Positions 43,863 through 52,048 of a stretch of 64,000 bases of DNA are shown here, piece after piece. Origin of the DNA: an uncultured Prevotellaceae bacterium (GTDB lineage Bacteria; Bacteroidota; Bacteroidia; Bacteroidales; Bacteroidaceae); assembly GCA_946410305.1 (NCBI GenBank), contig CAMJZV010000005.1, positions 62,001 to 126,000 of the forward strand. The letters run 5' to 3'. Position 1 is the first letter of the stretch, and each line of letters opens with the position of its first letter. A program made the translations under genes and the position numbers. The notes below the pieces were generated by a model. That model was given only the letters and a program-made list of their open reading frames with translations. It had not been told where the DNA came from and did no database searches.

Positions 43863-45122
43863 ATGCCTTCGATAATGATACTTCTGCTGGTGACCTTTTC
43901 CAACCTGTTTCAGATAGATATTCTGTTCTGGTTGATTGCACTCCCTGTTGTGGTGGTGTTGGTGTGCTGTTTGATTTGGCAACGTTATCAGCATCAGATG
44001 CTTGAGTCGGAGATGTCAATGTTGAACGCTGTGCAGCGTCGTACGATAGAATATGACTTGGTATTGAAGGCCATGAAGTTGGCCGTTTGGCATATTGATA
44101 TACAAGAACGGACGATAACTTATGACAGTGACTATCGTGACGCATTGGATATTCCAACTGTACCTCCAGGTTCTGATGTAGAGCTTTTCTGCGACAACTT
44201 ACTGCCTGAATACAAGAAACGTATTGCCGAAAGTATGATGGCTTTGGCAGAAGGCCGGACGGATTTGGTTCACGAACAGTATCAGGCTCATTCTCCGTTG
44301 GGCGATGGCACCACGTGGGGTGAAACCTATGCCGTGGTTGAAAAGCGCGATGCCTCGGGGCGTCCACTGACTATTGTTGGTACGTCGATGCGCATTGACA
44401 AGCAGAAAGAAATTGAGATGGCTCTTATTAAAGCCCGTAATCAAGCAGAAGAGAGTGACCGCCTGAAGACGGCTTTCTTGGCCAATATAAGTCACGAGGT
44501 GCGTACACCACTAAATGCCATTGTCGGTTTTAGTGAGGTGCTGGCAGGTAATCCTTCTGATGATGAGCGTACGATGTTGTCGAAGTTGATCAGTGAGAAC
44601 AATGCTCGCCTGTTACATCTCTTCGAGGACATGGTGAACATGTCGAAGCTGGAGGCTGGTGATGAATCTGTACATAAGACACGTTTCTTGATCAGTGATC
44701 TGTTGCAGGAACTGATAGAAAAGTATGCTCCACAGGCAGCAGAGAAGCATCTGACACTGGTTGTAGACAAGCATTCAGAAGCGCTGGAGCCCAATACAGA
44801 CCGTAATCGCTTAATGCAGATAGTCAGCCATTATATTGATAATGCGCTGAAGTTCACGACAGAAGGTGGTGTTACGATTGGCTGTAATTTGGAAGTCGGT
44901 AATATGCGAGTGTGGGTTCGTGACACAGGAAAGGGTATTGACTCAGAGTACTGTGGTGATAAACTCTTTGAGCGCTTTGTGAAGATTGATGAGTTTGAAC
45001 AGGGCACAGGTCTGGGCCTGAGTGTATGCCGCAGCTTAGCACTTACGCTTGGTGGTAAAGTTGGTATGGAATCAGAGTTAGGAGTTGGCTCGCTATTTTG
45101 GGTTGATGTGCCCTACGCATGA
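43863..45122 (+). CDS. Sensor histidine kinase with PAS domain
   Basis: A 419-residue inner-membrane kinase. A single hydrophobic region (4-40) precedes a PAS-like domain (about 55-185; VLKAMKLAVWHIDIQERTI). The dimerisation domain has the phosphoacceptor H211 in FLANISHEVRTPLNAIVGF, and the ATPase domain has NALKFT, DTGKGI and GTGLGLSVCRSL. No response-regulator gene is adjacent, so its partner is elsewhere. The stop overlaps the start of the DUF5686 gene (ATGA). Confidence 0.9.
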   Translation: MPSIMILLLVTFSNLFQIDILFWLIALPVVVVLVCCLIWQRYQHQMLESEMSMLNAVQRRTIEYDLVLKAMKLAVWHIDIQERTITYDSDYRDALDIPTVPPGSDVELFCDNLLPEYKKRIAESMMALAEGRTDLVHEQYQAHSPLGDGTTWGETYAVVEKRDASGRPLTIVGTSMRIDKQKEIEMALIKARNQAEESDRLKTAFLANISHEVRTPLNAIVGFSEVLAGNPSDDERTMLSKLISENNARLLHLFEDMVNMSKLEAGDESVHKTRFLISDLLQELIEKYAPQAAEKHLTLVVDKHSEALEPNTDRNRLMQIVSHYIDNALKFTTEGGVTIGCNLEVGNMRVWVRDTGKGIDSEYCGDKLFERFVKIDEFEQGTGLGLSVCRSLALTLGGKVGMESELGVGSLFWVDVPYA

Positions 45123-47656
45123 ATAGAATCAGAATTATAGGAGTGTTGCTGCTGATGATGCTTTTCCTGCCTATGCAGGCGCAGGAAATCATCAATGGAC
45201 GTGTTGTTGATGAAGCAACAGGTGAGGGTATTGGCTTTGCCAGTGTACAGTATAAAGGCATGAATCTTGTCGCCATCACCGACCCTCAAGGACGTTTCGT
45301 CATTCGCTTGTTGAAAGGTAAACGGTTAACGATTAGTGTGCTTGGATATAAGACACGAACTATTGATGTGTCTGACGATAGTGAGAAACTCTTTATTTCA
45401 TTGCGCCAGGATGCTAAGGCGCTGAAGGAGGTCACTGTCAAGAAGAAACGTACACGCTATAGCAGGAAGAATAACCCTGCTGTAGAACTGATGAAACGTG
45501 TGATTGCCAACAAGAAGCAAACGGATTTGGCATTGCGCGACTATTACCAATACCATAAATACCAGAAGTTGACGCTTGCTCTTAATGACGTAAATCCGGC
45601 ACTTCTCGCTAATCCGAAGTTGAGTAAGTTCCCCTGGCTTCTGAATCAGGTGGAAACTAATGAGTTAACGGGTAAGTTGATATTGCCGCTTAGCGTTGAT
45701 GAGACGGTAACGCAAAGAGTCTATCGTCGCACTCCGCACGATGAGAAAAACATTATCAGGGGTCAGCGCTCGTCTGGTATCAATGACTTCTTTCAGACTG
45801 GCGAGATTCTGAATACCGTCACCAAGGATGTCTTTACCGATATTAATATCTATGACGACCAGGTACGTATTCTGCAACATCCTTTTACATCACCAATCAG
45901 TGATGGAGCCATTTCGTTCTACCGTTTCTATATTGAAGATACATTGACTGTTGGCCGCGACAGTTGCATACACCTGCATTTTCTCCCTAATAACCAGCAA
46001 GACTTCGGCTTTCGTGGTGATTTGTATGTCCTGAAGGATTCCTCGTGTCAGGTAAAACGCTGTGAACTGATACTCCCCAACCAGACCGACGTCAACTTTG
46101 TTGAGAATATGAAGCTGGTGCAGGAGTTTACGCAGTTGCCTACGGGTGAGTGGGTGCTGTCGGTGGATGACATGATTGTAGAGATGGTGCTGTTCGACTT
46201 CATGCAGAAAGGTGTTGCCATCAAGACTACAAGACTGTCTGACTATGCTTTCGACGAGATTCCCAAGCAGCTGTTTCGTGGTAAGGCTAAGACAGCCGTT
46301 GACCCCAATGCTGAGATGCAAGATGATGCTTTTTGGCAAGAGTACCGGAAGGTGGAGCTGACAAAAAGTGAGGGCTCTATGGGCGACTTCCTCAATGGCA
46401 TGCAGGCTGAGGGCGGTTTCAAATACGTGATGGCAGCTCTGAAGATTCTGGTAGAAAACTATATAGAAACCAGTAAAAAGAGTAAAGTGGATATTGGTCC
46501 TGTAACATCTTTCCTGAGTAATAATTTCATTGATGGACTGCGTACCCGTTTTGGTGGACAGACTACAGCCAATCTGAGTCGCCATCTGTTCTGGAAAGGC
46601 TATATCGCTCGTGGATGGAAAAGCAAAAACACTTATTATAGTGGTGAGATGACGTGGTCGCTCAACAAGAAGAAATACATGCCTGACGAGTTCCCTAAAC
46701 GGAATATTTCATTCTTGTCCACCTATGATGTTATGTCGCCCTCTGATAAATTCCTCAGCACTGATAAGGATAATGTCTTCACTTCATGGAAATGGGCTAA
46801 GGTAGACAAGATGATGTTCTATCGTCGCCAGAAATTGACCTTTGAGCGTGAAGAGGAGTGGGGACTGCGTAGCTTGTTCAGTATTAAGACCGAACAGAAT
46901 GAGGCTGCAGGTAATATGCAGTTCGTCCCTCTGTCGTCTACGGAGTCTGTGAAGTTCCGCACGACGGAACTACGCGCTGAGATAGAATATAGTCCTGGTG
47001 CTTTGTATGTCAATTCCAAGATGAGACGTCACAAGGTGAACCGTGAGGCTCCTATCATCACTGTCAGCCACACTACGGGTGTTGAGGGACTGTTAGGCGG
47101 CGACTATACCTACAACTATACCGAGGCCAGTATCTTTAAGCGCTTTTGGTTTGGCTCATGGGGACGCATCGATCTCTATACACGTGCTGGTGTCCAGTGG
47201 AATCAGGTGCCTTTCCCGTTGTTGTGCATGCCTGCCTCCAATCTGTCTTATTTTAGTCATAAGCACATGTTTAACTTGATTAATAGCATGGAGTTTATGA
47301 ATGACCGCTTTGTCAGTGTTGACTTTAACTGGGACATGCAGGGAAAGATCTTCAACCGCATCCCGCTGATTCGTCGTCTGCACTGGCGGGAATATGTTGG
47401 TGCCAAGATGTTGTGGGGAGCATTGTCTGATAAGAATAATCCTTATCTGGAGAGCAATGCCGGTAGTAGGGTGCTAATGGCCTTCCCTGAACAGACGCGC
47501 CTGATGAATCCTGATGTTCCTTATTGGGAAATATCGCTGGGTATTCGTAGCATCTTCCGCTTTTTCCAGGTGGAATATGTGCGTCGAATGAATTACAACG
47601 ACAACCGTTTCGGTCCTAAGAACAGTGTGCGCCTCGGCTTTACATTGATGTTCTAA
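45119..47656 (+). CDS. DUF5686-type outer-membrane protein with CarboxypepD-like domain
   Basis: An 845-residue exported protein: signal peptide (cleavage after MQAQ, near residue 22), then a carboxypeptidase-regulatory-like beta domain (23-105; INGRVVDEATGEGIGFASVQ, then SVLGYKTRTIDV). A long region (about 110-600) and a C-terminal beta barrel ending RLGFTLMF follow. This is the architecture of DUF5686 proteins in Bacteroidetes, thought to be outer-membrane barrels; the substrate is unknown. Translational coupling to the sensor kinase suggests that the kinase and this protein respond to the same envelope condition. Confidence 0.82.
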   Translation: MNRIRIIGVLLLMMLFLPMQAQEIINGRVVDEATGEGIGFASVQYKGMNLVAITDPQGRFVIRLLKGKRLTISVLGYKTRTIDVSDDSEKLFISLRQDAKALKEVTVKKKRTRYSRKNNPAVELMKRVIANKKQTDLALRDYYQYHKYQKLTLALNDVNPALLANPKLSKFPWLLNQVETNELTGKLILPLSVDETVTQRVYRRTPHDEKNIIRGQRSSGINDFFQTGEILNTVTKDVFTDINIYDDQVRILQHPFTSPISDGAISFYRFYIEDTLTVGRDSCIHLHFLPNNQQDFGFRGDLYVLKDSSCQVKRCELILPNQTDVNFVENMKLVQEFTQLPTGEWVLSVDDMIVEMVLFDFMQKGVAIKTTRLSDYAFDEIPKQLFRGKAKTAVDPNAEMQDDAFWQEYRKVELTKSEGSMGDFLNGMQAEGGFKYVMAALKILVENYIETSKKSKVDIGPVTSFLSNNFIDGLRTRFGGQTTANLSRHLFWKGYIARGWKSKNTYYSGEMTWSLNKKKYMPDEFPKRNISFLSTYDVMSPSDKFLSTDKDNVFTSWKWAKVDKMMFYRRQKLTFEREEEWGLRSLFSIKTEQNEAAGNMQFVPLSSTESVKFRTTELRAEIEYSPGALYVNSKMRRHKVNREAPIITVSHTTGVEGLLGGDYTYNYTEASIFKRFWFGSWGRIDLYTRAGVQWNQVPFPLLCMPASNLSYFSHKHMFNLINSMEFMNDRFVSVDFNWDMQGKIFNRIPLIRRLHWREYVGAKMLWGALSDKNNPYLESNAGSRVLMAFPEQTRLMNPDVPYWEISLGIRSIFRFFQVEYVRRMNYNDNRFGPKNSVRLGFTLMF

Positions 47657-47657
47657 A

Positions 47658-47693
47658 TAAAAAAAGACTAAGAATATCTCCCGACATCCTTAG
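47658..47693 (-). terminator. Minus-strand terminator with no minus gene upstream
   Basis: CTAAGGATGTC-type arm (47693-47683) pairs with GATATTCTTAG (47678-47668) with G-U wobbles on the minus strand but A-C mismatches on plus. Its T run (47665-47658) is on the minus side. It implies minus-strand transcription from the gap before the LacI gene, or a weak two-way terminator for DUF5686. Confidence 0.5.
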
Positions 47694-47698
47694 CCTAG

Positions 47699-47739
47699 CT
47701 TCTAACTAACTTATTATCAACTATTCATTACTCATTCTG
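47699..47739. repeat. 7-bp array before the LacI gene
   Basis: TTCTAAC, TAACTTA, TTATCAA, CTATTCA, TTACTCA in 7-bp register, more degenerate than other arrays. Confidence 0.55.
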
Positions 47740-47801
47740 TTTTCTGGTGCAAAGTTACGGAGATATTATGTGAAATGTATCAGAAAAATGTAAAAAAACG
47801 A

Positions 47802-47841
47802 CGTAAACGTTTGCGATTTTGCTCGTAATTTATTACCTTTG
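47802..47841 (+). promoter_or_regulatory. Promoter and LacI-type operator of the regulator gene
   Basis: TTTG (47810-47813), a 20-bp spacer, TACCTTTG (47834-47841). CGTAAACGTTTGCG (47802-47815) is a near-palindrome centred on CG, the usual LacI/PurR operator shape, and it overlaps the -33 box. This suggests that the regulator represses its own gene. Confidence 0.6.
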
Positions 47842-47864
47842 CGGAGACTAAGGACTAAAAGTAT

Positions 47865-48890
47865 ATGAACAATAACCGGCAACATCGTATCTCGTTGAAG
47901 GATTTGGCTAAAGAATTGGGGGTTAGCATAGCTACCGTCAGTCGTGCTTTGCGCAACTCTCCAGAGATTGGCGCTGAGATGCAGCAACGTGTGAAAGATT
48001 TGGCTAAGAAGTTGAATTACAGGCCGAATCCTTTTGCTCAGAGCTTGCGCAAGGAAGCTCCGAAAGTCATTGGCGTTGTCGTTCCCAACTTGGTTACTCA
48101 TCACTATGCAGCTGTCCTTGATGGCATAGAAGATGAGGCTCGCCGCTCAGGATATAGTGTGATTAGTGCCAACAGTCATGAGAGCTATGAGGACGAGGCC
48201 AATGCCATTGATAACTTCATCAGTCTTCATGTAGAGGGTATTATCGCCTGTCTGGCTCAGGGCACCACTGACTACCATCATTTCGAGGAGATTGCCGACA
48301 TGGGTATTCCCTTGGTATTCTTCGGACGTACCTGTCTGACTGATAAGTTCTCGTCGGTAACGGCAAACGGTGACGAGGCTGCACAAATGGCTACCCAGCA
48401 CTTGATAGATACAGGCAGTCGTCGCATCGCCTTTTTGGGAGGTCCTAACCATCTGGATATGGTACGTCGCCGCAAGCATGGCTACCTGGAGGCTTTACGT
48501 GAAAACCATTTGCCCATCGACCGTGAGATGGTGGTCTGTGACAAGATTGATTACGAGGTTGCTTTGAAGAATGCCGAGGAGCTGCTTCGTCGTCCTGACC
48601 GTCCAGATGCCATTGTAGCGTTCAATGATATTATTACCTTTGCTGCCTTTACGGCCATTAAAAACTGCAAGTTGCACATTCCTGATGACGTTGCACTGAT
48701 AGGCTTTACGGACGATGTCCATGCTGCCTATGTCACTCCCCGGATGTCTGCCATCGTTGACCAGGCACATGAGATGGGTGTTACCGCCTGTCAGCTGTTG
48801 CTGAAGAATATCCAGGGAGATATGAAAGTTTATAAGAAGATAGTTCCCCAGCAGTTGGTTATTCGTGATACTTCTGCTAAACATAATTAA
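47865..48890 (+). CDS. LacI-family transcriptional regulator
   Basis: A 341-residue regulator. The helix-turn-helix lies at about 7-30 (SLKDLAKELGVSIATVSRAL), with hinge ELNYRPN-type sequence KKLNYRPNPFAQSL. The periplasmic-binding-like effector domain follows from about 65 (VIGVVVPNLVTHHYAAVLDG). The effector is probably a sugar, given that the next genes are a propeller sensor and a GH31 glycosidase. Autoregulation is suggested by an operator over its promoter. It is 15 bp upstream of the sensor gene. Confidence 0.93.
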   Translation: MNNNRQHRISLKDLAKELGVSIATVSRALRNSPEIGAEMQQRVKDLAKKLNYRPNPFAQSLRKEAPKVIGVVVPNLVTHHYAAVLDGIEDEARRSGYSVISANSHESYEDEANAIDNFISLHVEGIIACLAQGTTDYHHFEEIADMGIPLVFFGRTCLTDKFSSVTANGDEAAQMATQHLIDTGSRRIAFLGGPNHLDMVRRRKHGYLEALRENHLPIDREMVVCDKIDYEVALKNAEELLRRPDRPDAIVAFNDIITFAAFTAIKNCKLHIPDDVALIGFTDDVHAAYVTPRMSAIVDQAHEMGVTACQLLLKNIQGDMKVYKKIVPQQLVIRDTSAKHN

Positions 48891-48905
48891 TAATATTGTG
48901 CTACC

Positions 48906-51900
48906 ATGAGAAAAGCCTTATGTTCTTTATTACTGATGATCCTGTTGCCATTAGGTGTGCAGGCCGTGATACCTGACATGAAATTTCGTAGGCTAGATAC
49001 GCGAAACGGTCTGTCGAACTCTCAGGTAAACTGTACGTTCCGTGACTCTAAAGGGTATGTATGGTTCGGAACGATGTATGGTCTGAATCGCTATGACGGT
49101 TACCGAGTCAAGACGTTCTACGCCAACACACGCGATACTACCACCATGCGTGACAATAATACTACTGAGATTATGGAGAGCTTGGATGGTAAGCTCTGGC
49201 TTCATCAGGGTATGAACTACTGCGTGTATGATTATGTGACAGAGTCCTTCGAACGTAATATTTCCAATGAACTGGAGAAATATTTCGGTTTTAATAAGAG
49301 TGTCGAGCAGATGTATATCGACGCGAAGAAGAATTTCTGGGTGAAGTTCTACGACGAAGGACTATACTACTGCAACCCCAACACCAAGAAGATTAGCCAT
49401 TTCAATTTCGGCTATGGCGATAATGAATTGAACCCCACCTATAACTTTACGGCTTATGCAGACTTTAGCGAGGGCGTAATGATGGTTACCTCGAACGGTG
49501 AACTCGTTGGTTTTGACGGTGAAAAAGGTAAGAAAGTGTTTGATGACAAGTGGATGCGTGAACATGGATCGCCAGAGAATAGGGAATACCACCTGTGTAT
49601 AGATAAGGATCATAATATCTGGGTGTCAGCAGAAAACTACAGCTACGTCCGAATGAATAAGGATAAAAAGTGGCGCGTCGGTTATGCCAATTTGTTCCGC
49701 GAATACCAGATAGAGAATGTTCCTGAGAACCTGCAGGTATGGGACTTGAAGGTGGACACCAGGGGACGTATCTGGTTGGCTACTGACCACGAGGGACTGT
49801 TGGTGGTTGATTTGAAAAACCACGAGAAGCGACAGTTCCTGAACAACAAGTTCGACGAGTCGTCCATCAGCGAGAATACCCTGCGTAATATATATATGGA
49901 CGACCACGGGCTGGTGTGGGTAGGTTCCTTCAAGAATGGTATGAATATGTACAAGGAGGGATCGGCCAGCATGATGAATGTGGAAGTGGGCGACATCAAT
50001 GCTGTTGCTGAAGACCGTTTCGGCAACTATTGGTTGGGCTCGAATGATAATGGCATCCTTGTCTATAATCCTAAGCGACAGGAGATTGTTGCCCATTATA
50101 CGAAAGAAAACAGCCCGCTGTTTGGCAATATCATGGTGGGTGCCCATCGTGCGAGCGACGGCAGCATCTGGTTTGGCGGCTATAACAGCGGTCTGACACG
50201 CTGTATCCCTAAGAATGACCGTGGTGAAGCAACCATCATCAACTATCACTATACAGGCGAACCAGGAAAACTGGCTTCGGATAATGTGTGGAGTGTTACT
50301 GAGGACAAGTGGCACCGCATATGGATAGGTACGTTGGGAGCAGGTATCCAGATGCTCGACCTGAAGACTGGTAAGTTCCGCACGTGGGATACCAGTAACA
50401 CCAAGATCAATGCCAACTACGTTACTTCTGCTTCGTGGATTAAGAAGGGTTGGCTAATCATGGGTACCAGCTGGTACTGGGTATTCTTGAATCCCGCGAC
50501 GGGCCAGCTGTGTCCTCGCGAGATACCAGACTATACGCGTTTCTCATCGCAGTTGGGTAATACCATCTCGGTGATGGAGGACTCGCGCGGCTTCATCTGG
50601 CAGGGGTCGTTCTGCGGTGCCCTTGTCTATGACCAGAAGCGAAAGACATGCAATTTGCTGGATATGGAGGACGGACTGCTTGGTTCCAGTGTCTGCTCGA
50701 TTGTTGAAGACCTGCAGCACCATATTTGGATTGTCACCGACCACGGTGTGTCAAAGATTGTACCGCAACAGCAGAAGGACGGTACGTGGCAGTTTAATAT
50801 CAGTAGCTATAATAGCAGAGACGGATTGCAGCAAGCCGTCTATAACCAGCGCTCTACCTGTCTGACGCACGATGGTAAGATACTGATTGGCGGTCAGGGT
50901 GGTCTTGATATCATTAATCCCAAGGCCATGACCGATGTGAGGATCAAGGAACGCCCCATCTTCAGTGGCTTGCAACTGTTTGACGTCGATGTCCCTGTGG
51001 GTAAGGAGATTGACGGACGTGTCATCCTTGACGAGGCGCTGAATGAATGCCGTGACATTACGCTGCGTTTCAGTGACCAGTTCACTATCCAGTTGGCTAG
51101 CGATGCTGGTAATATCAATAACGAGAAACGCTTTGTCTATAAGTTGGAAGGTTTTAATGAGAACTGGGTGAAGACCTCAGAGCTGAACCCCAATATCACC
51201 TATAACTCTCTGCATGCAGGCTCCTACACACTGTGTGTGCGCATGCTCAACGATGACGGCACTATTGGTGATGAAGAGGCACGCCTGGATATAACCATTC
51301 GTCCTGCTCTCTGGCGTACACGCTGGGCCATGCTGCTATACATTATTATGATTGCTGCTATAGCCCTGTTGTGGCGTCGTTGGTATATGAAACGTCTGGG
51401 TCGCCAAATGGAAACGGAGACAACACGTCGTGAACTGGAGAAGAAGCAGTGGATGAATGAAGTCCGCATGAAACTGAAGAAGGAATTTTTCGAAAAGAAC
51501 GGTCCTGCAGACCATCCTGGTGAGGCCGCTCCTGAGTATCATGTAGTGGCTCGTCGCCATCTGGGAGATATCGTTGCCTTCTTGCGCCAGATGTGTGAGG
51601 ACTATACCTCGCCCGACAAGCAGAAGTCAGTGAAAGTGACCTTCCTCTCACCCTTATCACAGCTAGAGGCGGAGTATGATGCAGCCCTGTTGTCTGACGC
51701 TTTCATGATACTCTTCAACAACTCCGTACTCTTTGCCCACAGCGACAGCTTTATCAGTGTGGGAGTGGCACGCTTGCAAGACGGTCATGTACAGATACAG
51801 GTGGCTGATAACGGTATTGGAATCAAGGATGAGTTCAAGGAGCATGCCTTCGATCCTATGGCCAACGATGAGGGCATCGGACTTGACCGCGTGAAGGCCA

Positions 51901-52019
51901 TCATAGAAGCCCATGAGGGTACTATCGCTATCCAGGATAATCCTGGCGGCGGTACCATCTTCGTCATCACCCTTCCACCTGCTGAAGAGATTGAGGAGGC
52001 CGTATTATTAGATGATTGA
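48906..52019 (+). CDS. Two-component-type propeller sensor lacking receiver parts
   Basis: A 1037-residue protein: signal peptide (1-20), about 14 two-component-propeller repeats (SKGYVWFGTMYGLNRYD; MDDHGLVWVGSFKNGMNMYK), then a Y_Y_Y immunoglobulin-like domain (about 700-800) and one membrane helix (about 805-825; LYIIMIAAIALLWRRW). A cytoplasmic ATPase-like domain follows, with NNS, DNGIGI and GIGLDRVKAII. Compared with hybrid two-component systems there is no FxxxSHExRTPL phosphoacceptor helix, no receiver domain and no AraC output domain. It may be a kinase of an atypical kind or an ATP-binding pseudokinase working with the LacI regulator. Confidence 0.82.
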   Translation: MRKALCSLLLMILLPLGVQAVIPDMKFRRLDTRNGLSNSQVNCTFRDSKGYVWFGTMYGLNRYDGYRVKTFYANTRDTTTMRDNNTTEIMESLDGKLWLHQGMNYCVYDYVTESFERNISNELEKYFGFNKSVEQMYIDAKKNFWVKFYDEGLYYCNPNTKKISHFNFGYGDNELNPTYNFTAYADFSEGVMMVTSNGELVGFDGEKGKKVFDDKWMREHGSPENREYHLCIDKDHNIWVSAENYSYVRMNKDKKWRVGYANLFREYQIENVPENLQVWDLKVDTRGRIWLATDHEGLLVVDLKNHEKRQFLNNKFDESSISENTLRNIYMDDHGLVWVGSFKNGMNMYKEGSASMMNVEVGDINAVAEDRFGNYWLGSNDNGILVYNPKRQEIVAHYTKENSPLFGNIMVGAHRASDGSIWFGGYNSGLTRCIPKNDRGEATIINYHYTGEPGKLASDNVWSVTEDKWHRIWIGTLGAGIQMLDLKTGKFRTWDTSNTKINANYVTSASWIKKGWLIMGTSWYWVFLNPATGQLCPREIPDYTRFSSQLGNTISVMEDSRGFIWQGSFCGALVYDQKRKTCNLLDMEDGLLGSSVCSIVEDLQHHIWIVTDHGVSKIVPQQQKDGTWQFNISSYNSRDGLQQAVYNQRSTCLTHDGKILIGGQGGLDIINPKAMTDVRIKERPIFSGLQLFDVDVPVGKEIDGRVILDEALNECRDITLRFSDQFTIQLASDAGNINNEKRFVYKLEGFNENWVKTSELNPNITYNSLHAGSYTLCVRMLNDDGTIGDEEARLDITIRPALWRTRWAMLLYIIMIAAIALLWRRWYMKRLGRQMETETTRRELEKKQWMNEVRMKLKKEFFEKNGPADHPGEAAPEYHVVARRHLGDIVAFLRQMCEDYTSPDKQKSVKVTFLSPLSQLEAEYDAALLSDAFMILFNNSVLFAHSDSFISVGVARLQDGHVQIQVADNGIGIKDEFKEHAFDPMANDEGIGLDRVKAIIEAHEGTIAIQDNPGGGTIFVITLPPAEEIEEAVLLDD

Positions 52020-52048
52020 CAACAACCAAAACATAAAAATACAACCGA

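Noticed and set aside
43863..47656. Sensor kinase plus DUF5686 as part of a polysaccharide utilisation locus
   Set aside because: No susC/susD pair or glycan enzyme in this operon; the GH31 module downstream has its own promoter and regulator.
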